Positions 22,536-34,705 of a stretch of 64,000 nucleotides of DNA are shown piece after piece. Below the pieces are notes generated by a model. That model was not told the origin of the DNA. It saw only the letters and a list, made by a program, of their open reading frames with translations, and searched no databases. The translations under genes were made by a program, and so were the position numbers. This stretch comes from Mytilus edulis (Eukaryota > Mollusca > Bivalvia > Mytilida > Mytilidae), in NCBI RefSeq assembly GCF_963676685.1, contig NC_092344.1, forward strand, positions 55,574,830 through 55,638,829, in the 5' to 3' direction. Each line of letters opens with the position of its first letter. Positions within the stretch are counted from its first letter, which is position 1.

Positions 22536-25500
22536 ATTGCTTTTGGTGTACACCTGGTCTGCTGGTCTCCTGTGTTGATGGATATGGTGTATTTGTTGAT
22601 TGGTAGTAAGACGGTGGTGATTGATGGTTCCAATAGCCTTGGTTTGAGAATCCCCCTTCTGAAAAAGATAATATTGCCGATAAATCTATAACATATTTCA
22701 TATAACCGAATTTGATAATAATTTAACGCACAGTACATATTAAAGTTGTTTAGCATTACTAGATTTATATGTAGAAAATTGTTCATAATTAAGAATAATA
22801 ACAAGAGTGCACACGCTTAAATGTCTCGCCTTCTTTACTAATCATCGATATTATGTTGATAGACCTAAAGCTTTATTACAACTGTCACATAAACTCAACA
22901 TTAACCAAGAAAACGAAACATTGATCAATGAACCATGAAAATAAGGCCAAGGTCAGGTGAACCAAGCCAGACAGACATGTACAGCTAACAATTCTTCAAT
23001 ACAACACATATAGTTGACCTATTGCATATAAATTAAGAAAAACAGACCAAAACAGAAACACTCAACACTTAGCAATGGACCGTGAAAATGAGGTCAAGGT
23101 CAAATAAAACCTGCGTAACAGACATGTAGATCATAAAATATTTCCATACACCAAATATAGTTGACCTAATGCATAAAGTATTAGAAAAATAGACCAAAAC
23201 TCAAAAACTTGACTTTGACCACTGAACCATAAAAATGAGGTCAAGGTCAGATGACACATGTCAGCTAGACATGTACACCTTACAATCATTCCATACACCA
23301 GATATAGTAGACCTATTGCATATGGTATAAGAAAAACAGACCAAAACACAAGAACTTAACTATAACCACTGAACCATGAAAATGAGGTCAAGGTCAGATG
23401 ACACCTGCCAGTTGGACATGTACACCTTACACTCCTTCCATACACCGAATATACTAGACCTATTGCTTATATATAGTATCTGAGATATGGACTTGACAAC
23501 CAAAACTTAACCTTGTTCACTGATCCATGAAATGAGGTCGAGGTCAAGTGAAAACTGTCTGACGGGCATGAGGACCTTGCAAGGTACGCACATACCAAAT
23601 ATAGTTATCCAATTACTTATAATAAGAGAGAATTTAACATTACACAATTTTTTAACTTTTTTTCAAGTAGTCACTGAACCATGAAAATGAGGTCAAGGAC
23701 ATTGGACATGTGACTGACAGAAAGTTCGTAACATGAGGCATCTTTATACAAAGTATGAAGCATCCAGGTCTTCTACCTTCTAAAATATAAAGCTTTTAAG
23801 AAGTTAGCTAACGCCGCCGCCGCCGCCAGATCACTCTCCCTATGTCGAGCTTTCTGCAACAAAAGTTGCAGACTCGACAAAAAAGGTACTTTAAACCAAA
23901 ACGAAAATTCTATTGAAAGTAGAACTATGTATTTGTTATCAAATATAGATGTTAATTAATCATGGTTATAGATTCCGTTCAATGAAACATTTTATAGAAA
24001 CATATAAAATTGGCAATGGTGTATCAAAATGGTCTTCAACAGCATAGATTTGAAATACATAGTCATAATTATCATACTCATTAAAGGTATAGGACGTACA
24101 ATGCAGTACGTTAAACGAGATGTTCGTCTACACGAGATTCATTAGAAGTCTCGAATAAAACATGTTTTAAAAAGAAAATAGATTAAGAAAATCAAGAGCA
24201 TTGAACATAAACAAATTATAAAAAGCAGGTTATACTATTTATTATAAGAGGTAGAAAACCTCAGTATTATAAATGATTGAAACACTTTAAAACATATATC
24301 AATACCAGTACTATCACCATTCCACAACGTTCAATCATTCTTCGATTTTTTTTTGCTTGAAAGCAACAAATTGAGAGAAATAAAAGTATTAAAAAAAAAA
24401 TCTTACCGCCTAGCTGTTGAGCTCCTGATTGTGTTAAGATAGTGTTACCAGCTACACTCGGTGTGTTGTACACTACTCCTGCACTCTGTCGTCGTCGACG
24501 ACAACAAATCACGATCACCATAGAAACTAATAATATAAGCACTGCAACTCCGCCAATTGTTCCACCAATAATCCACGTGATTGATTTATAATCTGAAAGA
24601 CAAACGTATATTGAATCATCTTCATATTTTATCTATGTTACCTTATTTTTAGAATGTATCTCTGGTGTTTTGATTTTACTGTATTCAACTTATTTAATCT
24701 GAGTTAACACCTATACTTGTATTTGTTGTTGCTTACAATATATTGCATTTCGTTGGTATATAACATTTAATTTACTTGTCATTTGGTGAATGCTTTGTCG
24801 TGCTTCAAAAGTAAAATAAATAAATAAAAAAAATAACTCCAAGGAAAATTCAAATCGGTAAGCCCCTTTTCAAATGGCAAAATCAAAAGCTCAAACACTT
24901 GAACAAATGAAAAACATCTTTATATTCCTGACAGACGCATAATATTCCATTATATTGACAGCAATGTGTGAAGAAAACAAACAAGCATAATAGTTAAAAA
25001 GATATCTATTGTTCAGAACATTCAACATAGCGGATAGTTCATAAGTATAGTTAGACAGGAAGAAGGTGTATGACAGATTCAAAACGTAGCCCTGGCAAGC
25101 TGACGACCAAATCTGAAAGAATCTGTTCAGAAGTAAATGAGACAAACAAGTGTTACGGAAGTATATGTACGACGAACGGATGAACAGCCGGACAGACAAA
25201 AGTGAATGTAATATAGCCCCTACTCCTAGAGAGTGGGTACGATAACGCTGTTCAAGGTTTCAATGAACACATTCGACATAAAAGCATTAAGAATCGTACT
25301 AACTAAAACCACCTGTTATGCATGATCCTCGGATTTCAATAATTAGATATTGTTATTACTTAAAAAAATTACGACATTGATAATAAAAAACCTTTACAGA
25401 GTGTAATAACTAAAACATTACTTTTCTTACATGTATAATCTCCTCTGCATGATATAATAAAAAGTTGTGTTATGGTTAAAACCCATTTTTTTGTCCATTA

Positions 25501-28500
25501 ATCTTATTCATGAATTTTGCAAGTTTAGGCATGTTCTTTCATTATTTTTTGGGCCTTATAGAAATATCAATAAAATGTAAAATTATACTGTTTATTTTAA
25601 ATCGTTTTTTGGAGTGAACATCCCAAAGCTCAATTTTTTTTCGTCGATGACTTTCTTTACAAATTTATATATATTAAAGAAAAAAAATAAGGTTATGGGG
25701 TATCCATCATCAATCAGTACATGCACATCAATATAATACACAAAAGTTAAGATTGACGGTACAATTTATTTTGCAAACTAATCACTTTGAGCTTGCTCCC
25801 AGCAACGGCGGACATTTTTTGATACTATAATTATTTTTAAAGAACAAGCGTTTTGTTTATCGTTTTTATATAGAGGTAAGTGCTTTTCCTGTACTCATGT
25901 TATTGTTTATACATCTTAGTTTAAACATATTTTTTTACAGTGGATTGGGAAACAAGTGTTGCACCTTATATTAATCCGTTTCAACTTTAATTTGCGGGTG
26001 CGAGTGCTTCCTTGTAGCGGCATTATCCTGCTCTTTTTCGAAATATACAAGGGTGTCTTCAACGTGCAAGAGATATGGCTCTCTCTCTTAATACGGGTCA
26101 GCCATTTATCGTCCCCTTCCGACGGACTATCATCGTTTCCTCAAGACCATACTCGCAAATGGTGTCAAGGGAGAGCCAAAAATTCAGTCCCTGAAATTTT
26201 CATTTCGGAACGGGAATCGAAACAGGAACCTTTGTGTTAGTAGTCCGATTCACTATCAACTAAATCACGGCTCTCTTTATATATCTTGTGCACAAGTTAT
26301 CATTTGTTCAAAGAATAATTTGTACTGAAACATTGCACACAACATAATTTGTATTTTGACTTTGTACACATTACAGTTTGAACAAAATTTGATAAAACTC
26401 ACTTATAACTTGTACAATAATTCTTAATATGATTTTTTTTTTATAAAAAGGCAATTAAATACATACACACAGAACTTTTATTCAATGACCATACAATAAA
26501 CCTTATTTACAAAATACAGAAACTCCCAGATGGAGACAGGAAATGTAATTGATGCATTATGTATGTATATTACTGTTCCAAGTCACTGGTTCATGTAGCG
26601 AAAGTTGAAGCTCAGAAACCGCTGCTGCGAATAAAGATGCATAAAATAGAAGATGTGTCTTAAACAGCTTTAATTTAATTGCTCGATAAATATCCTGTTT
26701 TAATTCATACAACTGTTCCAATGCGGTTCCCAAATTCACAAAAACTATAATTATACCAACGATATTTCTAGGATCGGGGTACGATCATACGTGGAACTGT
26801 TGCTAATTACATCGGTTCGTTTTCTTGGTTAAAAATTCGGCTTGGATCTCTTCGCCTGACAACGCACGCTTCCTGGTACGTATGCTTGGTGTTCCAACGT
26901 CACTGTCATTATTATCAAACGGCAAAATCGAAAGCTCAAACACATCAAACGAATGGAAAACAACTGTCATATGCTTGACTTGTTACAGGCATTACTTATG
27001 ATGAAAATGGTTGATTGAACCAGGTTTAATAGCTATATGAACATCTAACTTTTATTACAAGACAAAGAATACAAAAATACCCTAAGCACAATAACACAAT
27101 GACTGGATTGACTGATCGAGGGTTGTGATTAAAAGAAAACCTACTGAAAGTAATGTACTACTACAATGAACAGTGTACCCAACCGAAATAAATGCATCAT
27201 AGATACCAGGATTGAAATTGAGTATTTGCGCCAAACGCACGTTTCGTCTACAAAAGATTCATCAGGGATGCTCGAATCAACTAAGTTAAAAAGGCCAAAT
27301 GAAGTACGAAGTTGCAGAGCTTGAACCAAATGTCATAATTTTTTTACAAAATACAACTAAGTTGTTGCCTTTTGTTATTTGGATATTGATTCAGTTCTTG
27401 ACAATAAAGACCGCTTGTGGATGGTGATGTTGACTCCAAGATACAAAGTAAAATGGAACAGAAATGATTGTTATATAAGAGTTGGAGCGCTGATAACTCT
27501 CGTGTTGATAGTTTGATAAGGGTTCTTTCTAAACATGCTTAAAGTAGTAAATGAACTCATCATAGATACCAGGACTAAATTTTGTATATACGCAAGACGC
27601 GCGTTTCGTCTACAAAAGACTCATCAGTGACGCTTGAATCCAAAAAATTTAAAAAGGCCAAATAAAGTACGAAGTTAAAGAGCATTGAGGACCAAAATTC
27701 CTAAAAGTGTTGTCAAATACAGCTAAGGTAATCTATGCCTGAGGTAGAAAAGCCTTAGTATTTCAAAGTAAATTCAACCATTGATGTTCTGGATCATACA
27801 TTGCAGTTACGTAAATATATTATTCTGACACTTTTTTCTTAAACTTACAGTTGTATGTCATATGTGCACTGACTTGCAGTGTTATTTTCCCCTGAAGGTA
27901 AATTGAAGAGGACGTCTTTAGTTTAACATCAACATACTTATTACCCTCCGAACACCATTGTTCTGTTGCAGAAGACATGCTGTGTTTACTGTATGTCTAA
28001 AAAAATAAAAAAAATATTCTTAGAATTAAAATTAAATGCAAAGGAAGCGTAACATAGCGTTGTCATTTTGAAAAGGCAGTGGCTATTCTTCCGGCTAGCC
28101 GGACAAATAGTCAAAAATGTCTATTCATCCGGTAAGCCGGACAAATAGCATTTTTAGTGTTTTTCGCTATTTGTCCGGCCAAAAATATAATGATGAAGAT
28201 AAAGCATCGTGTTTTGAAGGTTTTAAATAAAACACTAGTTGTTTTAGAATAATTATATTGTCTAACATCGTTTTATGAAAAATAACTCATTCTAATAAAA
28301 AAACAAAAAAAAAACTATACATTTGATTCAGATTTTTTTTTAATTCTAATATTCTAAAGGAATTTGGATAGGAAAGGGGGGGATGATTCTCTCTTTTGTA
28401 TTTCTGCCTATGAATTTCACGTAAGGTAAATAGTCGGGCCAATCATTATTGGCTTTATCTATGATTCCAAAAGATTCTGAATTTATTGTTTCTGTGAAGT

Positions 28501-30065
28501 TTGGTTAAAGTAAGGCATGATTATGCACGATTCTTCATTTAAATTGTTCGGCGATTTTTAATTCGTAGGAAATCAGAGAAAAGGACTGGCACGTGTAACC
28601 TGTCCCCAAAAGTAGGATTGTGTTTTCGATAAGATTGTTTTGGAAAAAAAATGTGTATTAGAAAAAAGGGGGGGGGGGGGGGTACCTCAACCCTGGTGTC
28701 TTATTCCCAGTCAAGGCATATCAGTATGTTCATATATCTCCGTTGTAGTATAACTTGAAAATAATGCATCCAAGCAAGTTTGATATAGTATTTTTTCCGA
28801 ATGCGTTTTGTCTCCATAAGCATGATAAGGTAAATGGGGTTAAATCATCAATTTCACTTTGATTTCATGCTTATTCCTCACAGATAACATGCACACGCGA
28901 TTGTTCTGGAATCACTCATATATACATTTGTTTAAAGCAATCACATTCTCTCAGGTTTTCTCTATGACACCTTTAAATATAAATCACGATCTCCAATTCT
29001 CAAAACGTCCATTGCATACGCGCGTGTGTTATCCGACACCTCATCCGGGACAATTTCCGCGTCACATGACACTTGTATTGATATTGAAGATTTGCGCATC
29101 CGCAGACGGGATGGCTGGACGAATAGAGATTTTTAATTATTCGTCCGGCTAGCCAGACGAATAGACACTCCGTTTTGAAAACGTGACGTGGTTTTATTTG
29201 CCAGGATATACACTTACTATAAATACTGTTTAACCTGTTGCCTAAACAATCTTTAAACAATTAAAGTCTATGCGATATTTACTTCCATAATTATTGTTTT
29301 CAAGTGCCATTTAGACATTTAGATAAACAAAGAGAAGCAGGATAAGCATAGATAAAATTGAGAATGGAAATGGGGAATGTGCCAAAGAGACAACAACCCG
29401 ATCATAGAGCAGACAACAGCAGAAGGTCACCAACAGGTCTTCAATGCAACGAGAAATTCTCGCACCCGGAAGCGTCCTTCAGCTGGCCCCTAAACAAATA
29501 TATACTGGTTCAGTGATAATGAAGACCATACTAAACTACAAATTGAACACAAGAAACTAAAAGTTAAAATGATACAAGACTAACAAAGGCCAGAGGCTCC
29601 TGACTTGGGACAGGCGCAAAAATGCGGCGGGGTTAAACATGTTTGTGAGATCTCAACCCTCCCCCTATACCTCTAGCCATAGAATGTCTTGCAGGACCAC
29701 AAATAGAATACCATGTATCTGTGTTCCTAATTAATGAATATGCAACTTAATAGTTTAAGTTTTTGTTCCTGTTCAGTACGTAAACCATTGCGAAAACAAT
29801 ATTTTATTCATTCTACTTACTTTTTCAAGATAGTCATCTAAAACGTCATCTCCCATATAATACGTCAACTCTACTTCTGATCCAGCATCGGTAATATTCC
29901 AATTGGATGCTCGAAGACACACTTTATATTCATTCAATACGTTATCAGTGTCATATCCATGGAAAGTAATTTGACAAGGTGAATATATTTCTTCCCCATT
30001 CCATGTGATTTCATATGAGTGGTCATTATTTACATAATATATAGACCAACAATCTGAAAATGTCA
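22536..30065 (-). CDS. Single-pass membrane protein of unknown function (5' exon not found)
   Basis: Four minus-strand exons join in frame: 30065-29821, 27996-27849, 24592-24407 and 22658-22536 (TGA). All have AG/GT borders and compatible phases (in 1, then 0, 1, 1). The first two encode an extracellular region with cysteines in SDCWSI, SPCQIT, KVCLRA and QWCSEG and N-glycosylation sites such as NITD. The third encodes a transmembrane helix with GGTIGG, followed by a CCRRRR stop-transfer. The last encodes a polar cytoplasmic tail rich in Pro, Tyr, Gln and Ser, with a PPSYY motif that could bind WW domains. The layout recalls Shisa-like or small receptor-type membrane proteins, but I cannot assign a family. 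The signal-peptide exon should lie to the right of 30065 and was not identified. Confidence 0.72.
22801..23885 (+). repeat. Dispersed repeat with six tandem units and terminal hairpin
   Basis: Begins near ACAAGAGTGCACACGC. About six units of 140-155 bp follow, each with a version of CCATGAAAATGAGGTCAAGG (near 22931, 23073, 23224, 23370, 23526, 23678). It ends with (GCC)n at 23813-23827 and a CTGCAAC/GTTGCAG hairpin bounded by GTCGAG and CTCGAC. It lies in the last intron of the membrane-protein gene. Confidence 0.65.
24815..25060 (+). repeat. Dispersed repeat containing ATGGCAAAATCAAAAGCTC
   Basis: Same family as 44090-44330, partly diverged; contains CCAAGGAAAATTCAAATCGG and AAACAAACAAGCATAATAG. 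Further copies or fragments: 26900-27060, 35300-35420, 35900-36010; reversed at about 17640-17885 and 53880-54110. Confidence 0.6.
25975..26277 (-). repeat. tRNA-derived SINE
   Basis: On the minus strand it starts AGAGAGCCGTGATTTAGTTG, resembling an A box region. A B-box-like TTTCGATTCCC follows near 26215. The body (CTCTTGCACGTTGAAGACAC ... GCACTCGCACCCGCAAATTA) is of a type common in bivalve genomes. It is a different family from the SINE in the palindrome. Confidence 0.55.
27194..27370 (+). repeat. Dispersed repeat CATCATAGATACCAGG, copy 1
   Basis: Contains the diagnostic CGTTTCGTCTACAAAAG and TCATCAG(G/T)GA(T/C)GCT motifs. Other copies are listed separately. Confidence 0.65.
27553..27800 (+). 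repeat. Dispersed repeat CATCATAGATACCAGG, copy 2
   Basis: Longer copy that continues into AGCTAAGGTAATCTATGCCT. A short divergent fragment lies at about 24100-24270. Confidence 0.65.
28063..29178. repeat. TIR element with self-palindromic CCGGCTAGCCGG ends
   Basis: The left end (CATTTTGAAAAGG ... CTATTCTTCCGGCTAGCCGG, 28063-28200) and right end (ATTCGTCCGGCTAGCCAGAC ... CCGTTTTGAAAACG, about 29100-29178) are diverged inverted repeats. Each also contains internal palindromes. The interior has a poly-G run (about 28668-28681) and no transposase frame. It lies in an intron of the membrane-protein gene. Confidence 0.5.
29335..29720 (+). repeat. Dispersed repeat (GTGCCAAAGAGACAACAACC family)
   Basis: A sequence type I associate with many copies in bivalve genomes: TGCCAAAGAGACAACAACCC ... 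GGCCAGAGGCTCCTGACTTG ... AACCCTCCCCCTATACCTCT. A related diverged fragment is at about 54870-55070. The class of element is not clear. Confidence 0.5.
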
Positions 30066-33000
30066 CTGCAACGAAAAGTAATTGAGATTAAATTATATCT
30101 TGATTCTTCGTAAAACGTCGCAAGTCACGACTAAGTATATTCAGAAACACAGACGATTTCATAGAACAAACATGTCTTTGAAATACTCTTATTTTTCACA
30201 GACCAAAATCCTACAATTTATTACCAATTTTTACGTAGAATTAATAAAATTCAATAACATTAGCGCTATAATTATTCATTACTGATGTAAACAGCGATGT
30301 CAATTTATGCTTCCAATTCAACGTGATTTTTTTGTGTTAATTGGACATCCATAACTAAAATGAAAGATTCTAATTGCATGTAACTATTCCCAGCGGTATA
30401 GTCTACGTGGTAATATAAACGCACGACACCGATTCAATGCACACGACTATCGTGTTATTGGACAAATTTACCAGGCAAGGTTGAAAATCAACACACTTTC
30501 TACGCCTAATGAATTAAACAATGTTTTTGCGTCAATAGAAAGACAAAAAAAAAACCATATACAATTAACAGAGCATCATGTGGTAGTTTTAGAACAGTTA
30601 CATAATATTTTAAAAATTATGTATGTATATGTTGTCTACAACATGACAAAAACGGAAAAGTGCCAAAGTGACTAATCAAAAACATAAAGTCGAAGAAAAA
30701 CAGACAACACTATAAAAACAAACGATGAACATTATGGTAAAATGAAGCAAACTAAAGATTGGCCAAACTAAACCCCACGATAAAAAAAAATCCTGAAGAT
30801 TTACTGGGTTGCACCGGGGGTGAAGCAAGTCTTGTTTAAGCAAATATCATACAGATAACCTTTTCATTGTAGTTCAACCTGTTTGCAGGAATTAATATAA
30901 AACTAAAATTAGAACATTGTTGTACTATTTAGTGATAGGCATAGTTTATCGATAATGTTTTAGTTACTTTTGCTAAAACATCCCTTAGTCTTTATTTTCT
31001 ATGTTGTGTTTTGTGTACTATTATTTGTCGGTTTGTCATTTTCTGTTTTAAACATGGTATTTTCAATTTATTTTCGATTTATGAGTTTGACTTTCCCTCT
31101 TGTATCTTTCGTCCCTCTTTCATAGGATCTATTATGTAAGGTGTGTCTTTAGTATCAATACACGAAATAAATGTAGTAGATGTTCACCATGACTAGTTAC
31201 TGACTCCTCATAAATGGAATTTTCTGACGAGTATGAGTCGTTATTTGATTTAATAAACATTTGATACATTGACAAATAGCTTTTTCGCATACATACATGA
31301 TTGTTTCCATGCTACAGTTGCGTGAATAATGGTAAATAATAATACGATACAACCTCCTTTTGTCATTTTTTCTTTCTAAAACCAATCTAAAAAAAAAGCC
31401 GGTGCCGTAAAATCGAAATAATGAAGACATTTAGTTTTGCTACGTTAGAATTTATGTGTATTAAATATGTTTAATACACAAATACCACAGTCCAAGTCAA
31501 ATAAAAAAATCGGAAGTCGATTAAACATGAAAAATTCAAACGCTTGACTATATGAAACAACGAAACGACTGCAAAACAACTGTCAAGAAATGACAATTAT
31601 CATATTCGATAACTCTATTGGTTGATTATTGTTGGTAAATGACCTGTGTCTAATATTTCATGCATATTTAGAATGAGGATACATTGATTATCAAACTAAT
31701 ACATGTTGTGCAAAATGGAACGAACGGGGTGAAGGACTAAATATTTGGCTGCCATTGGGAATTACAATACTATTATGCTGGATACCGGCCAAAAATTTGA
31801 CTTGGAACAAATCACGTATCGACCCTTAATGGGTTGGTTTAGGAGTGTACGGAACCGTTAAGACAGCTACGGAAACAAAATCTATAGAAAAAGTTCCATG
31901 GAGATCATAAAGAGGGTCTCATTAAAATGGCTTTCAATGTCGATTATGTGTGCTTAGTAGTATGTTCATGATTATGGGATACTATGTTATATTTTGAATC
32001 AAACCGGATGTAAAATGAAACAAAATGAATTGATATTTTTAACAAGGAAATCATTTATTGTATTCGGTTAATTCGTTTAATGTGACTGTATGGCAGCCAT
32101 TTAATCCTATTCTAGTCTACTATTACAATAGTTGATTTACCATAGATGTAATGGCGTTATCTGGTACAGCCAAATATAATTTACATATTTATGTATAAAA
32201 TGTTTAATTTTCCCTAGGTTATTTTACTCAAAACAGCTGAATTGAAAAGTACATGAAAATAATATCTCATTAATTTCGTATATTAGAAAATGAAACAAGA
32301 AGCATATTAAATGTATTATAGTATAAAGTATAAAACCTACCTCTATAAAGGTACAACACCCTTAACGGAAACGAACCACCCGTTTTGCTTACAAATTTTA
32401 ATCCGGGTAACTAAAATGGGTTTATTTATTCTATATATATCAATAACGTCACCGAATGTAATGAAGTTGCAATGTTAATACTTTTACATCTAATCAAGTT
32501 GATAACAAATACGTTTATCGTGTTACCTTGCTATGTACATGTATCAGCGTGATTTTAATGTATTAAATACATGCAGATAAGATATACCATATTAGTGTAA
32601 AACATGTGACAGACCACATTTATTACGCTATCACATAACCAAATACGTCACAAACATGATACATCACATTTTTTTTGTTTGTTTTTTAATTGATTAGCAG
32701 TAAGTCAAAGTGTCTAAAAAAATGCAATTCTTTCTTGATTTTTGTCAATTTTCTTTTAGATTGTTACAGTGTAGATTGTGTGGCTTGTCTGTTTTAAAAA
32801 GTAAAACTGTAAAATTCATAAATATTGAATTGGTCGTACCAAAAATAGTGATTCCATAATTATCTGCATGTTAAATGACCATTCTGGAAAAGAAATTGGA
32901 ACATACATATAACACCTTTCGTATTTTGATATGACTGTTTTCAGCTTAACTTCATTTCACCATTAGAGCATAATTTACGCTACAAATTGTTACTTCATAT

Positions 33001-33286
33001 TATTTTTTTATATAGAAGGTCTAGTTTATGGAATAAATTGATTTTGAATATGTGTCATCTATAAGGTAATTATGACGTAAATAGTACTGGTCATTTACCT
33101 GTTATAGGACATGATATTACAAATTAAAGACCGTTTTGAAACTTTTATCCTCAGCTTATTTATGCAAATAAAATGACTTTATCGCATTCAACTATAAGTG
33201 CTGACTATGAAAAAAGTACTACAAAATATCAATTTCTCTTCTTTTATGAATATGCACCTTTTTATATCAATGAACCTATTTCCAAT

Positions 33287-33364
33287 ATGAGAAACAGTGT
33301 ACAAAAATTCAATATCCTACTGATCATTCTTCTTTTGGTACCTCATTTGGTAACATATCAGCAG
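33287..33364 (+). CDS. Possible signal-peptide exon (weak)
   Basis: ATG followed by a hydrophobic run (FNILLIILLLVPHLVTY), then CAGCAG and a GTGACA donor-like site. No partner exon was identified. It is on the opposite strand to the neighbouring membrane-protein gene, so it is not that gene's missing first exon. Confidence 0.15.
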
Positions 33365-34584
33365 GTGACAGATATATAGCTTGCATTTCTCATTACAAAA
33401 AGTAGCATTTTCAAACATTAAACTGTTCTGATACTTTAACACATTTGCATTATATGGCCAACATGCTTCATTTGTACTTTCTGTCTACAAATGTTGCACT
33501 ATTGTGTATCATATGTGTCTCTGCTGTTATTGATCAAGATATGAGTGGTAATGGTTACTGGAGCAGCACAGTGATAGTAATTGGGATTTTGTGATAGGTA
33601 GACATTAAAACAGCAAAGCCATATCGTTTAAGGTACCACAACAGTTTAATTGTTTAATAGGAACTCTTTATGTTAATAATGATGGAGCTTTGTCAAAGAA
33701 AAGGATATGCAATTTAAAACCCGACTGTCGTCTTTCCTTTTTTTCTCCATTCGACAGAAGTTTGTTGTATATTAATTTGTTTTCTTTGTTGTATATATGT
33801 TGGAAGATTGTATGCAGATGTAATCAAGGCATTACATATACAATCACTGACTTGTCTTAATTAAGTTGAAATGTACGACAACGGGAGAGTGTATAAACAT
33901 GTTTGAAATAAAAATTGCATAACGGTCAACCAAATCGTGATGTCAACCTTAAAAAAGTATAGAAGTGATATACCATAATACACAATTCTGGATTAAAATG
34001 ATCTTCCCCGTAGAAATAAGCATGTCCTTATCTATGCATGGTACCTGCTAACCCCATTAATTAAATCAACAAGTAAAAATGGAAGTCTGTTAACAAACAA
34101 GAAAGCAGTTTTTATAAAAAGAAAATTTAAACATTGGACTTTCACATAATATTTATTTCAGCGTTAATCAATCTTTTTTAACTGGTCAAGGTGGTATCCT
34201 GTACTTTTATTTTCTCACTTTAAATACTTTGCCAGCCGTAGAAGCTAAAATATTCACTATACATTTTATGTAACTCCTTTCTCAAAATATCCACTAATAA
34301 AACTAAAACTACTGTGCCTTTCTTGATCGCGTTATTCGGACGATACATCATATTACTATTGCCCCTTCTATGGATAAAAGATTTCATCTTCCTTTAAACC
34401 ATCGACACATTGTTCTATAGGGAAAGCGGAGAGTGTTTTAATGAGACAGTACTTTAAACACAGGACTTCAGGAAAGTTTGGAGAGCCAAACACTTTGCTG
34501 AAGTCGGCAACGACTGATATAGCGTTATTTTATTGTGACGTTATATTTTATTCTTTTTCCCGGAAAATTACGTATTCCTAAATC

Positions 34585-34705
34585 TGCCATAGATTTGGCG
34601 AAAACAAAAATCTGCCATAGATTTGATTTGTTTGGCGTTTGAAACGTTATATTTGCCATACATTAGTAATCTGCCATAGATTTGGAACCCGCCATAGATT
34701 TGAGT
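34585..34705. repeat. Short palindromic repeats AAATCTGCCATAGATTT
   Basis: About four to five units of (AA)ATCTGCCATAGATTTG spaced irregularly, plus one diverged unit. Each has AAATCT/AGATTT arms. Confidence 0.6.

Noticed and set aside
22870-23720. CRISPR-like array
   Set aside because: Units of 140-155 bp are continuous and diverged, with no short repeat-spacer pattern, in a eukaryotic context.
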